Shown in pieces: positions 8,144 through 15,936 of a stretch of DNA of 64,000 nucleotides (position 1 is its first letter; every line of letters starts with the position of its first letter). Both the position numbers and the translations under genes were made by a program. The stretch is from NCBI RefSeq assembly GCF_900111375.1, contig NZ_FOHB01000007.1, positions 186,001-250,000 of the forward strand. The letters run 5' to 3'. Source of the DNA: Pedococcus cremeus (GTDB lineage Bacteria; Actinomycetota; Actinomycetes; Actinomycetales; Dermatophilaceae). Under the pieces are notes generated by a model. The model ran no database searches and was not told where the DNA came from. It saw only the letters and a program-made list of their open reading frames with translations.

Positions 8144-10038
8144 GCGCGGCGGCCCTGCGGGTCGCCGTCGTCGGGCCGACCCACCCCTACAAGGGAGGCG
8201 TCGCCGCCCACACGACGACGCTCGCGCACGAGCTCGCCGAGGCCGGCCACGACGTCACGCTGGTGTCGTGGTCGCACCTCTACCCGAGCCGGCTCTACCC
8301 CGGTGAGCAGGCGGTGCCCGGCGGGGCGCCCGACGTTGAGCCCTTCCCGCGCACGGTGCGAGCCCTGAGCTGGGCCCGGCCCGACACCTGGGTGCGCACC
8401 GGACGACGGCTGCGCGGCTTCGACGCGGTGGTCGTCGTGCACGTCATCCCGGCCGTGGTGCCCGCGCACCTGGCGCTGCTGCGTGCCGCCGGCATCGGCA
8501 CCGGCGACCCGTCCGCGCCGCGCGGAATCGCCTTGGTGCACAACGTGCTTCCTCACGAGACGCACCGGGGCGACCGCGCCCTGGTGAGCCGCTTCCTGCA
8601 GCGGGTCGACGCCGTGCTGGTCCACTCCACCGAGCAGGCCCGGCTGGCCCACGAGCTCGGTGCCGGCCGCGTCTCGGTGGCCGAGCTGCCCCCGCACCTT
8701 CCCGGTGGCGCGCCGGTCGAGCGACCCGACCACGACGGCCCCACCCGGCTGCTCGCGCTCGGTATCGTGCGCGAGTACAAGGGCGTCGACGTGCTGCTGC
8801 GCGCCCTCGCCCAGGTGCCCGGCCCACGACTCACGGTCGCGGGGGAGATGTGGGGCGACGCCGGCGAGCTCGTGAAGTCGCTGGCGCGCGACCCCCGGCT
8901 GCGTGACCGCGTCGAGGTGCACGGCGGCTACGTGCCGGCCGAGCGGCTCGCGCCGCTGCTGGCCAGCCACGACGTCATGACGCTGACCTACCGCAACGCC
9001 ACCGCGTCGCAGAACGTGCTGCTCGCCCAGCGCCACGGCCTGCCCGTGCTGGCCTCCGACGTCGGCAGCTTCGCCGCCCAGGTGCGCGACGGCGTCGACG
9101 GCCTGATCGTGCCGCCCGGCGACGAGGAGGCCCTGGTCGCGGCGCTGAAGCGGCTCGCCGAGCCCTCGTATGCCGCGCAGCTGCGGTCCGCGGTCGCGGC
9201 ACCCGACCTGTCGGGGCCGTGGGCGACGTACGTCGGCACCCTCGAGGCGCTCGCGTCGCGGGAGGTCGCCACCGAGCCGGAGCCCGAGCCGGAGCCCGAC
9301 GCCGGTGCCGACGTGGGAGCGCCACCGGCCGGCACCCTGCGGGCGCGGCTGCTCGCCCAGGTGCACCGGGCCGTGGCCGCTCGCCGACCGACCCTCTCGC
9401 TGCAGGCAGCCGACCTCCCCGACTGGATCCGGGCCACCGACGTGCTCGCCGACGCCGAGGACTCCGACCACGCCCGCGCGTTCGCCCGGCGTGTGGGGCT
9501 GCCCCGGTGCGCCGACGGCATCGCCGCCTGGGCCGCCCTCGGCGCGCTGGCGGCGATCGTGCGGGTGCGTGACGACGGCCGGCGCAGCGCCGTCATCGTC
9601 GACGAGTCCGGCAACCGCTCACCACTGTCGCGCTGGGCGCGGGCCATCGGGTTCGCGCCCGTGGAGCTCGACCTGACCGCGGGCCGCTCCTCGGTCGAGG
9701 TGCTCGACGTCGACACCGCCTCGCTCGACGTCATCGCCCGGCTGCACCCCGGCGGGTGCGACGCCGACGACGTCGACGAGGCCATGAGCCAGGCGTCGTG
9801 GGCGCTGCGCTCCGGTGGCCTGCTGGTGCTGACCCTGCCGATCGGGCCGGCCGGTGCCGAGGGCGCGCTCGGCCCGGCCGACGTGCGCGGGGTCCTCGCC
9901 CGATCGCATGACCTGGGCTTCGTGCTCGTCGGCGACCTCGACCGCGACATCACCGAGCGCATGCGGCGGGCGTCGACCGCGTCGACCCGAGCCGACGCGG
10001 CATACGGCCTGCTCCGCCTCACCCTGAGGCGGCGCTGA
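8140..10038 (+). CDS. GT4 glycosyltransferase fused to a degenerate methyltransferase domain
   Basis: 632 residues from GTG 8140, overlapping the stop of the GT2 gene (GTGA). Residues about 1-375 form a GT-B retaining glycosyltransferase: N-terminal V-V-G-P-T-H-P-Y-K-G-G-V-A, then G-I-V-R-E-Y-K-G-V-D and G-Y-V-P, with an extended E/D donor region. An E-P-E-P-E-P-E-P-D linker (about 379-388) leads to residues about 460-632, which align along their length with the stand-alone methyltransferase two genes downstream but have lost the motif-I glycines (see findings). Likely role: adds a sugar to the GT2 product on the cytosolic face. Confidence 0.85.
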   Translation: MSAAALRVAVVGPTHPYKGGVAAHTTTLAHELAEAGHDVTLVSWSHLYPSRLYPGEQAVPGGAPDVEPFPRTVRALSWARPDTWVRTGRRLRGFDAVVVVHVIPAVVPAHLALLRAAGIGTGDPSAPRGIALVHNVLPHETHRGDRALVSRFLQRVDAVLVHSTEQARLAHELGAGRVSVAELPPHLPGGAPVERPDHDGPTRLLALGIVREYKGVDVLLRALAQVPGPRLTVAGEMWGDAGELVKSLARDPRLRDRVEVHGGYVPAERLAPLLASHDVMTLTYRNATASQNVLLAQRHGLPVLASDVGSFAAQVRDGVDGLIVPPGDEEALVAALKRLAEPSYAAQLRSAVAAPDLSGPWATYVGTLEALASREVATEPEPEPEPDAGADVGAPPAGTLRARLLAQVHRAVAARRPTLSLQAADLPDWIRATDVLADAEDSDHARAFARRVGLPRCADGIAAWAALGALAAIVRVRDDGRRSAVIVDESGNRSPLSRWARAIGFAPVELDLTAGRSSVEVLDVDTASLDVIARLHPGGCDADDVDEAMSQASWALRSGGLLVLTLPIGPAGAEGALGPADVRGVLARSHDLGFVLVGDLDRDITERMRRASTASTRADAAYGLLRLTLRRR

Positions 10039-11117
10039 TGACCCGCGTGCCCCGTCACAAGGTCCTCAACGCCCTGCGCATCGCGCTCGCCGTGCTGGTG
10101 GTGGCCGCCGTGGCGCTCGCCGTCTACCGCAACTGGGCCGAGGTCTCCGCGGACCTGCGCAAGATCAGCGGCGGTTCGATGCTCCTGGCCGCCGCCTTGG
10201 TGGCTGTCGCGCCCGTGCTGACCGTGCTCGGGTGGCGTGTCATCCTCACCGACCTCGGGTCGCCGCTCCACCTCGCGCCGGCTGGGGGCATCTACTTCGT
10301 CGGGCAGCTCGGCAAGTACGTGCCGGGCTCGGTGTGGAGCATCGTGGCCCAGGCGGAGATGGGCACCCGGCTGCGCATCCCCCGCGCCCGCTCGGCCGTG
10401 GCGGGCCTGATCACCATCGGACTCGCCGCCGTCTGCGGGTTCGCCGTGGGCCTGCCCGCACTGCCGCTGCTGTTCCGCCGCGACGACACCCAGTCGGTCG
10501 TGTGGGCGGTGCTGCTGGCGCTGCCGCTGTTCGCGCTGGTGCTCTGGCCGCGGCTGCTGAACTGGGGCATCGGCCTGGGGCTGCGACTGCTGCGCCGCGA
10601 ACCGTTGGAGCACAGTCTCTCCGGCCGCGCCGTGCTCCTGTCCGGACTGTGCTTCGTGGGTGCCTGGCTCGCGTCGGGGGCACAGGCGTGGGTGCTCGTG
10701 CGCGCCGTGGGGGAGTCGACCGTCTCTCCCGAGCGACTCGCCCTGCTGTCGGTGTGCGGCTTCGCGCTCGCCTCCTCGCTGGCCATGTTCGCCGTGGTGC
10801 TGCCCGCCGGTGTGGGCGCCCGCGAGGGTCTGCTGGTGCTGCTGCTCGCACCGGCGACGTCGACCTCCGCCGCGACGGCTGTGGTCGTGCTCTCCCGGTT
10901 CCTCACGGTGATGAGCGACGTGGTCTTCGCCGCCGCCGGATGGGCCTGGGCCCGCTCCCACCACCTGATCACCTCGCGCGCCGAGCGCGAGCACGACGGC
11001 CTGCCCACCGAGGCGGACGACCCGGAAGGAGCCGCGACCGACAGGGACGCGCTCACGGGCGACTCGGTCGGCGACGAGGCCAGGCGCGCGTCCGGCCACA
11101 CCCCCTCCGGCGGATAG
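10038..11117 (+). CDS. Flippase-like LPG_synthase_TM (PF03706) membrane protein
   Basis: 359 residues. Its ATG overlaps the stop of the GT4 gene (TGATG). About eight hydrophobic helices occupy residues 15-315. Signature elements of the lysylphosphatidylglycerol-synthase transmembrane family are present: the Y-F-V-G-Q-L-G-K-Y-V-P-G-S-V-W motif near residue 90, and L-P-A-G-V-G-A-R-E-G near residue 255. The catalytic LPG-synthase domain is absent. The last 45 residues are a charged cytosolic tail. Proteins of this type next to GT2/GT4 genes are thought to move or handle lipid-linked sugars. Confidence 0.85.
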   Translation: MTRVPRHKVLNALRIALAVLVVAAVALAVYRNWAEVSADLRKISGGSMLLAAALVAVAPVLTVLGWRVILTDLGSPLHLAPAGGIYFVGQLGKYVPGSVWSIVAQAEMGTRLRIPRARSAVAGLITIGLAAVCGFAVGLPALPLLFRRDDTQSVVWAVLLALPLFALVLWPRLLNWGIGLGLRLLRREPLEHSLSGRAVLLSGLCFVGAWLASGAQAWVLVRAVGESTVSPERLALLSVCGFALASSLAMFAVVLPAGVGAREGLLVLLLAPATSTSAATAVVVLSRFLTVMSDVVFAAAGWAWARSHHLITSRAEREHDGLPTEADDPEGAATDRDALTGDSVGDEARRASGHTPSGG

Positions 11118-11120
11118 GTT
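11115..11120 (+). promoter_or_regulatory. -10 element for a leaderless methyltransferase transcript
   Basis: TAGGTT ends 7 nt before the ATG at 11128 and uses the TAG stop codon of the preceding gene as its first three bases. The methyltransferase may thus be transcribed alone as well as with the operon. Confidence 0.4.
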
Positions 11121-11127
11121 TCCCTGC

Positions 11128-12018
11128 ATGACCTCACCCGAGAACCTGCCCGACACCGACGGCACCGCGCCCGAGGGCCAGGTCGCCGCGCCCCCTGGCG
11201 GCCGCCTGCTCGCGGTCGCCAAGCGCGGGGCCGAGCACCTGCTGTGGGCGCGGGTCGGCGTGCAACGGCGCCTCGAGGGGCGCTGGCAGCAGCGTGACGG
11301 CGAGGGCCGCCCGGTGCCCACCACCGTGCCGCCCACCGGGGTGCTGCGCAGCCGCGCCGAGTGGGAGCGCGCCGTCAACGAGGCCCGCCACCTACGGCTG
11401 CCCCTGCACCGGGACAAGCCGAAGAACTGGGACGCCCTCGGAGCCGTGGCGGCGGTGCTGACCCTCGCCGACGACGGCTCGCGGACGGCGAAGGTCATGG
11501 ACGCCGGCAGCGCGCGGTACTCGCCGGTGCTGCCGTGGCTGCGCCTCTACGGGTTCGGGAACGAGCCGGCCTCGCTGCTCGGCATCAACCTCGAGTTCGG
11601 GGAGCCGGTGCACCGCGACGGGGTGGAGTTCCGCTACGGCGACGTCACCTCAACGGGGCTGCCGGACGCCTCGCTCGACGCCGTCACCTGCATGTCGGTG
11701 GTCGAACACGGGGTGCCGGTGGAGCCGTTCCTCGCCGAGACGGCCCGCGTGCTGCGCCCCGGAGGGGTGCTCTGCCTTTCCACCGACTACGACCAGAACC
11801 CGCCCGACACCCGCAAGCACACGGCATACGGCACGCCGGTGCGCATCTTCGACCCGGCACAGATCCGTGAGCTGGTCGCCGCCGCGGACCGGGTCGGGCT
11901 CGAGCTGGTGGGCGACGTCTCGGCGCCGGAGGCGCTGGCCCACCGCGAGCGGCCGGTGCACTGGGCACGGCTGGGGCTCGACTACACGTTCATCCTGCTG
12001 ACCTTCCGCCGCCGGTAG
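11128..12018 (+). CDS. Class I SAM-dependent methyltransferase
   Basis: 296 residues. The SAM-binding region is V-M-D-A-G-S-A-R-Y-S at about 122-131. An acidic residue closes strand 2 (N-L-E-F), followed by Y-G-D-V-T-S and D-A-V-T-C-M-S-V-V-E-H-G at about 185. The usual R-V-L-R-P-G-G-V-L-C-L-S-T-D is at about 205. It closes the glycan operon and probably methylates a sugar of the lipid-linked glycan; the acceptor is unknown. The C-terminal domain of the GT4 two genes upstream is its decayed paralogue. Confidence 0.85.
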   Translation: MTSPENLPDTDGTAPEGQVAAPPGGRLLAVAKRGAEHLLWARVGVQRRLEGRWQQRDGEGRPVPTTVPPTGVLRSRAEWERAVNEARHLRLPLHRDKPKNWDALGAVAAVLTLADDGSRTAKVMDAGSARYSPVLPWLRLYGFGNEPASLLGINLEFGEPVHRDGVEFRYGDVTSTGLPDASLDAVTCMSVVEHGVPVEPFLAETARVLRPGGVLCLSTDYDQNPPDTRKHTAYGTPVRIFDPAQIRELVAAADRVGLELVGDVSAPEALAHRERPVHWARLGLDYTFILLTFRRR

Positions 12019-12068
12019 CCGGACGCGGCGCCATCGCCTCCACGGGGGAGGGGTGGCTCCGACCGGCT

Positions 12069-12086
12069 GTAACTACTAGTATGTAC
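12069..12086. promoter_or_regulatory. Palindromic operator of the TetR gene overlapping its -10 element
   Basis: GTAACTACTAGTATGTAC is an imperfect 18-bp palindrome (7 of 9 half-site positions match) centred on TACTAGTA. The -10 hexamer TAGTAT (12077-12082) lies inside it, and the expected transcription start falls at the ATG of 12090. A repressor bound here would block RNA polymerase, so autorepression is likely. Confidence 0.6.
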
Positions 12087-12089
12087 GGC

Positions 12090-12659
12090 ATGGAGGCGAA
12101 GACACGGCTCGTCGAGTCGGCTCGTGAGCTCATGTGGGACCGGGGGTATGCCGCGACCAGCCCGCGGGCGGTGCTCGACGCGGCGGGCGTGGGCCAGGGG
12201 AGCATGTACCACCACTTCCGCGGCAAGGAGGACCTCGCCCGCGCGGTGGTGGAGGGCAACGCGGAGACCATGCGGGCGCAGGTCGACCGGGACCTGGCCG
12301 GCCCCGGCTCGGCGGTCGAGCGGCTGGCGCGCTACCTGCGCCGGGAGCGGGACGTCATGCGCGGCTGCCGGTTCGGCAAGCTGGCCCAGGACCCCGACGT
12401 CGTCGCCTCCCCGGTGCTCGGTCCCCGTGTCGCGGACATGTTCGGCTGGCTCGTCGAGCGGCTGGAGGTAGTCGTCCGGGAGGGGCAGGCCGCGGGCGAG
12501 CTGCGGGACTCGTTGGACGCCCACCGGGTGGCGTCCGCGGTGGCCGCGACGTTGCAGGGCGGCTACGTGCTCGCCCGTGCCGCGGGGGACCCGGCCGCCT
12601 TCGACTCGGCGGTCGAAGGCCTGCTCGGGCTGCTCGACACGGCTCGGACCACCTCGTGA
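12090..12659 (+). CDS. TetR/AcrR family transcriptional repressor
   Basis: 189 residues from ATG 12090. An ATG at 12081 in the same frame lies inside the -10 element and operator, so the downstream start, giving a leaderless mRNA, is preferred. The helix-turn-helix is classical: A-T-S-P-R-A-V-L-D-A-A-G-V-G-Q-G-S-M-Y-H-H-F at about 26-47, with the Y-H-H-F-R-G-K-E-D end typical of TetR proteins. The C-terminal ligand domain has a C-R-F-G-K-L-A segment. It heads a three-gene operon with cupin and DUF4865 genes, whose expression it presumably represses until a small molecule binds. Confidence 0.9.
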   Translation: MEAKTRLVESARELMWDRGYAATSPRAVLDAAGVGQGSMYHHFRGKEDLARAVVEGNAETMRAQVDRDLAGPGSAVERLARYLRRERDVMRGCRFGKLAQDPDVVASPVLGPRVADMFGWLVERLEVVVREGQAAGELRDSLDAHRVASAVAATLQGGYVLARAAGDPAAFDSAVEGLLGLLDTARTTS

Positions 12660-13078
12660 GGCGCCTGCAGCACGCCGCCGGCGCCGAGCCGGCTCCGCCC
12701 GAGGTCGTGTCCGGCTCGGCCTGGATCCGGTCGCTCGCACACCCCGAAGCCCCCTCCCGGCTGGTCGTCGACGACGTGACGTTCGCCCCGGGCTCGCACA
12801 CGATCTGGCACCGCCACCCCTGTGGCCAGGTCCTGGTTGTCACCGCCGGTGCGGGCTGGCTCCAAGCAAGGGGCCGGCCGGCCCTGGCCGTCCGCGAGGG
12901 CGACGTGGTGTGGGTCGAGCCCGACGAGGAGCACTGGCACGGCGCCGCCCCCGACCAGCTGCTGCGCCACCTGTCGATCCAGGAGCACGACGACGGCCGC
13001 GCCGCCGACCTCGGCGAGCCCCTCGCCGCCGGGACCTACCCGCCCCGCCCCCGCGACCCCGAGGAGGACCCGCGATGA
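12656..13078 (+). CDS. Cupin-domain protein
   Basis: 140 residues from GTG 12656, overlapping the TetR stop (GTGA). A single double-stranded beta-helix with the metal ligands of cupin motif 1 (H-T-I-W-H-R-H-P-x-G-Q) and motif 2 (E-G-D-V-V-W-V-E-P-D-E-E-H-W-H-G). This sub-type is common beside TetR regulators and often binds or isomerises small carbonyl compounds; the substrate is not evident. Probably cytosolic: no signal peptide. Translationally coupled to both neighbours. Confidence 0.85.
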   Translation: MRRLQHAAGAEPAPPEVVSGSAWIRSLAHPEAPSRLVVDDVTFAPGSHTIWHRHPCGQVLVVTAGAGWLQARGRPALAVREGDVVWVEPDEEHWHGAAPDQLLRHLSIQEHDDGRAADLGEPLAAGTYPPRPRDPEEDPR

Positions 13079-13644
13079 TCGCCGCACACTACGAGATCGC
13101 CCTGCCCACCGACTACGACATGACCGTCATCCACCGGCGCATCGCCGAGCGCGGCAGCGCGCTCGACCACCGGGCAGGGCTGGGGCTGAAGGCCTACCTC
13201 GTGCGGGACGTCGCCGACGGGTCGCCCTCCAACGCCTACGCGCCGTTCTACCTGTGGACCGACCCCAGGGCCCTGGCCGCCTTCCACTGGGAGGGCCAGG
13301 GCTTTGGGGGGATCGTGCGGGACTTCGGCCGTCCCGCCGTCCGGACCTGGGTCGGTGGCCGGTTCCGGAGGGGTCCGGCCTTCGAGGACACCCCGCTCCA
13401 CGCCACCACGCTGCTGGTGCCGTTCGCGCCCGGGACGGACCCCGCGGACGAGGTGCCCTCCCTCGACCAGCGGGCCGCCGCGTTGAGCGAGCAGGCTGCT
13501 ACGCACTCCGTCGCGTGGGCGGTGGACCCGAGCCGCTGGGAGGCGGTCATCCTGCGGTTGGCGACCACGCCCCCGAGCGGTGGCGACGCCGGCACGGCAT
13601 ACCGCGTCGGGCATCTGTCTGCACCGGAGATGTCCACGCTCTGA
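13075..13644 (+). CDS. DUF4865 family protein
   Basis: 189 residues. The start is fixed by GAGGAGG upstream and the ATGA overlap with the cupin. It shows the family pattern: I-A-L-P-x-D-Y-D-M-T-V-I-H-R-R near the start, then G-L-G-L-K-A-Y-L-V-R, Y-A-P-F-Y-L-W, and G-F-G-G-I-V-R-D-F-G-R-P around residue 80. The biochemical function of DUF4865 is not established. Its placement with a cupin under a TetR regulator suggests handling of a toxic or signalling small molecule. It ends just before a strong terminator. Confidence 0.85.
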   Translation: MIAAHYEIALPTDYDMTVIHRRIAERGSALDHRAGLGLKAYLVRDVADGSPSNAYAPFYLWTDPRALAAFHWEGQGFGGIVRDFGRPAVRTWVGGRFRRGPAFEDTPLHATTLLVPFAPGTDPADEVPSLDQRAAALSEQAATHSVAWAVDPSRWEAVILRLATTPPSGGDAGTAYRVGHLSAPEMSTL

Positions 13645-13650
13645 CCACAG

Positions 13651-13692
13651 CGTGACGCCCTGCCTGACCGGCGGGTCAGGCAGGGCGTCACG
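13651..13692. terminator. Perfect 19-bp bidirectional hairpin terminator
   Basis: 13651-13669 pairs perfectly with 13674-13692 around a 4-nt loop. It lies between convergent genes (DUF4865 and DUF3105) and lacks a T-run. Confidence 0.85.
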
Positions 13693-13735
13693 ACTCTCGG
13701 GTCAGGTCTCCCCGGGTCAGGCCCTCCGGGTCAGG
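13672..13735. repeat. Four short direct repeats CGGGTCAGG
   Basis: Copies start at 13672, 13698, 13713 and 13727. The first is inside the terminator stem and the last overlaps the DUF3105 stop codon. The last three form a rough 14-15-bp tandem repeat in the 3' untranslated region of DUF3105. Confidence 0.7.
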
Positions 13736-14435
13736 CCGCGCCCGGCTCCTGGGTGTCGCTCGCCGGGTACTTCTTGATGAAGTCGACGATGACCGCGCCG
13801 GAGAGGTCGCCGCACAGCTGCCTGTGTCCGGCGTCCTTGGCCCAGTGGACGAGCGCGAACGGCTTGCCCTTGGGGAAGGCACCGCGGGAGTTGTCCCACT
13901 CGACGACGAGGAACTTGTCGCGCGACTGGCTCTGCTTGTTGGCCTGGTCGGCGATGTCGCGGAGCAGCTTCTCCTTGCCCTTGGTCTGGGTGCTGTCGTA
14001 CCAGAGGATCGTGTAGCCGTGCTCGAGGTTGTGCACCAGCGTCTCGACCGCGGGACGGTCGGCAGCCGTGTAGAACTTGCGCGGGCTGACCGCCGGGGCC
14101 GCGAAGTGCGGGCCGTGTGACGGCGGCACGGTGTCGTACTTGACGGTGGTCTCGTTGGGCTTCGGGGTGCCCGGGCCGACGTGCTCGCCCTGGCCGCCAC
14201 CGGTGTCGGTGGTGATCGGGTCGCAGGAGGCGGCTGAGGCGCCCACCCCGAGGTTGGGCAGCTGCTGGGACTTGGCGTCGTTGACGGCGAAGGCCACCAC
14301 GCCACCGAGGCCGGCCAGGAGCACGAGGCAGCCGATGACGATGCCGACGACGACTCTCTTCTCCTTGGCCTTCTGGGCCTTCTGCACCTCCGCCAGCCGC
14401 GCCTTGCGGTCCTGGCTCGCCTTCTTGTTGCTCAC
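13731..14435 (-). CDS. DUF3105 domain membrane-anchored protein
   Basis: 234 residues. A basic N-terminus (1-27, Lys/Arg/Gln-rich, probably helical) precedes one membrane span at about 28-50, so the C-terminal DUF3105 domain (PF11303) faces outside. That domain shows P-P-S-H-G-P-H-F (about 104), H-N-L-E-H-G-Y-T-I-L-W-Y (about 133) and V-H-W-A-K-D, with conserved His residues that could bind metal. Function is unknown in the family. It is transcribed toward the terminator at 13651 and is divergent from the DNA glycosylase. Confidence 0.88.
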   Translation of the reverse strand: MSNKKASQDRKARLAEVQKAQKAKEKRVVVGIVIGCLVLLAGLGGVVAFAVNDAKSQQLPNLGVGASAASCDPITTDTGGGQGEHVGPGTPKPNETTVKYDTVPPSHGPHFAAPAVSPRKFYTAADRPAVETLVHNLEHGYTILWYDSTQTKGKEKLLRDIADQANKQSQSRDKFLVVEWDNSRGAFPKGKPFALVHWAKDAGHRQLCGDLSGAVIVDFIKKYPASDTQEPGAA

Positions 14436-14559
14436 GGGTTCCTCGCGTTCGGGGGGACTCGGGTCGGGCGCAGTCTACGTGCGCGCCTTGTGCGGGTGGG
14501 GCAGCCGCTGTCACGGGGTGCCGTGCGCCCTCGTCGGTGCAACGGGTCAGACTGTCCGT

Positions 14560-15531
14560 GTGTCCCCGACGTCCCGCCCTGCCGCCGATGCGGCGTCTGC
14601 GGAGACTGCGCCGGCGCGGGAGCGCGTCTGGCGACCGCGGCGTCCCGTGTCGCTGGGCGCCATCCTGACCATCTTCCGACGGGGGAGTGGCGACCCGACG
14701 TTCCAGAGCGACCGGGGCCAGGGATGGTGGCTGGGGCTGCCGACGACGCTTGGTCCCGCCACGCTGCACCTGCACGCGCGTCCCGCCGACGACGAGGTCG
14801 TTGCCCGCGCGTGGGGGCCGGGCGCGGAGTGGGTGCTCGAGCAGATGCCGGCGCTGCTCGGTGACGGCGACGACGCCGACGGGTTCGTGGCACACCACCC
14901 GCGCGTGGCCCAGGCCAAGGTCCGGTATGCCGGGTGGCACGTGCCGCGCTCGGGTCTCGTCCTCCACGCGCTGATGCCGGCGGTCATCGAGCAGAAGGTG
15001 ACCGGGCAGGAGGCGTTCTCCGGGCAGCGGGTGCTGGTGCGCCGGTTCGGCCAGCCGGCCCCCGGCCCGGGTGCCGCTCGTGGGCTGTGGGTGCCGCCGG
15101 ACGCGAAGGCCTGGGCGTCGATCCCGTCGTGGGAGTGGCTTCGCGCCAGCGTCGACGGCGCCCGCTCCGGCACCGCCGTGCGCGCCGCCCAGCGGGCCGG
15201 TCGGCTGGAGGAGGCTGCCTCACTCGACCTGGCCGAGGCGCACCGGCGCATGCGCTCGGTCGCGGGCATCGGCGTCTGGACCGCGGCGGAAGTGGCCCAG
15301 CGCGCGCTCGGCGACCCCGACTCCGTCAGCTTCGGCGACTACCACGTGGCGAAGAACATCACCTGGGCGCTCACCGGTGAGGCCCTCGACGACGACGCCT
15401 GTGCCGAGCTGCTCGAGCCGTATGCCGGGCACCGCTACCGCGTGCAACGGCTCCTCGAGCTCGAGGGAGCGATGCGCCCGAGGCGGGGACCGCGGATGGC
15501 CCCACGCCGCCACCTGCCCACCCGCCGCTGA
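14560..15531 (+). CDS. AlkA-like DNA-3-methyladenine glycosylase family protein
   Basis: 323 residues from GTG 14560. The C-terminal half is a helix-hairpin-helix GPD glycosylase: M-P-A-V-I-E-Q-K-V-T-G at about 145, the hairpin S-V-A-G-I-G-V-W-T-A-A-E-V at about 234-246, and F-G-D-Y-H-V-A-K-N with the probable catalytic Asp at about 260. The N-terminal roughly 110 residues look like the AlkA substrate-domain equivalent. Expected role: base excision of alkylated purines. No partner genes adjoin it. Confidence 0.8.
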   Translation: MSPTSRPAADAASAETAPARERVWRPRRPVSLGAILTIFRRGSGDPTFQSDRGQGWWLGLPTTLGPATLHLHARPADDEVVARAWGPGAEWVLEQMPALLGDGDDADGFVAHHPRVAQAKVRYAGWHVPRSGLVLHALMPAVIEQKVTGQEAFSGQRVLVRRFGQPAPGPGAARGLWVPPDAKAWASIPSWEWLRASVDGARSGTAVRAAQRAGRLEEAASLDLAEAHRRMRSVAGIGVWTAAEVAQRALGDPDSVSFGDYHVAKNITWALTGEALDDDACAELLEPYAGHRYRVQRLLELEGAMRPRRGPRMAPRRHLPTRR

Positions 15532-15553
15532 GCCGCCTGTCCGCGCGGGCCCT

Positions 15554-15583
15554 GCAGCAACCTCTGCTAACAGGGGTTGCTGC
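15554..15583 (+). terminator. Hairpin after the glycosylase gene
   Basis: A 9-bp perfect stem (15554-15562 with 15575-15583) and 12-nt loop begin 22 nt after the glycosylase stop. No T-run follows. Confidence 0.5.
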
Positions 15584-15715
15584 CGATCGGACAGGTTGGT
15601 GCATACCCCAGGGGAAGCACCCTCTGCTGGGTTGGATGAAACGCACCCCGCGGACCGGCCGTGTCGTGCCATCCTTCACCCCGATCGTCGGAGCGGGGAC
15701 TGCAAGGGGTGGCAC

Positions 15716-15904
15716 GTGGAGATCACGGGCACAGCGGGGGAGCTGCTGGCACGGTGGGGATGGATCGTGGCGCTGGTCGTGATCTTCGCCCTGGTCTACA
15801 AGTTCGGCACAGGTGGCTCGTCAGGGTCCTCATCGCCTGCGGGTGCAGGCTGCCTCGCGGCCGTGGTGATCGCGCTGCTCTTCTTCGTCTTCGTGATCTT
15901 CTGA
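15716..15904 (+). CDS. Small membrane protein of 62 residues
   Basis: From GTG 15716 (AAGGGG 5 nt upstream). Two hydrophobic segments: residues about 15-30 (W-G-W-I-V-A-L-V-V-I-F-A-L-V-Y) and about 44-62, joined by a Gly/Ser-rich turn. No family recognised. The reading frame is open further upstream, so the start is uncertain. It converges on the SNase-like lipoprotein gene with a 32-bp gap. Role unknown. Confidence 0.55.
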   Translation: MEITGTAGELLARWGWIVALVVIFALVYKFGTGGSSGSSSPAGAGCLAAVVIALLFFVFVIF

Positions 15905-15936
15905 GCTCAGGCCTGCGGGTGGCCGTCCCATCGAGC

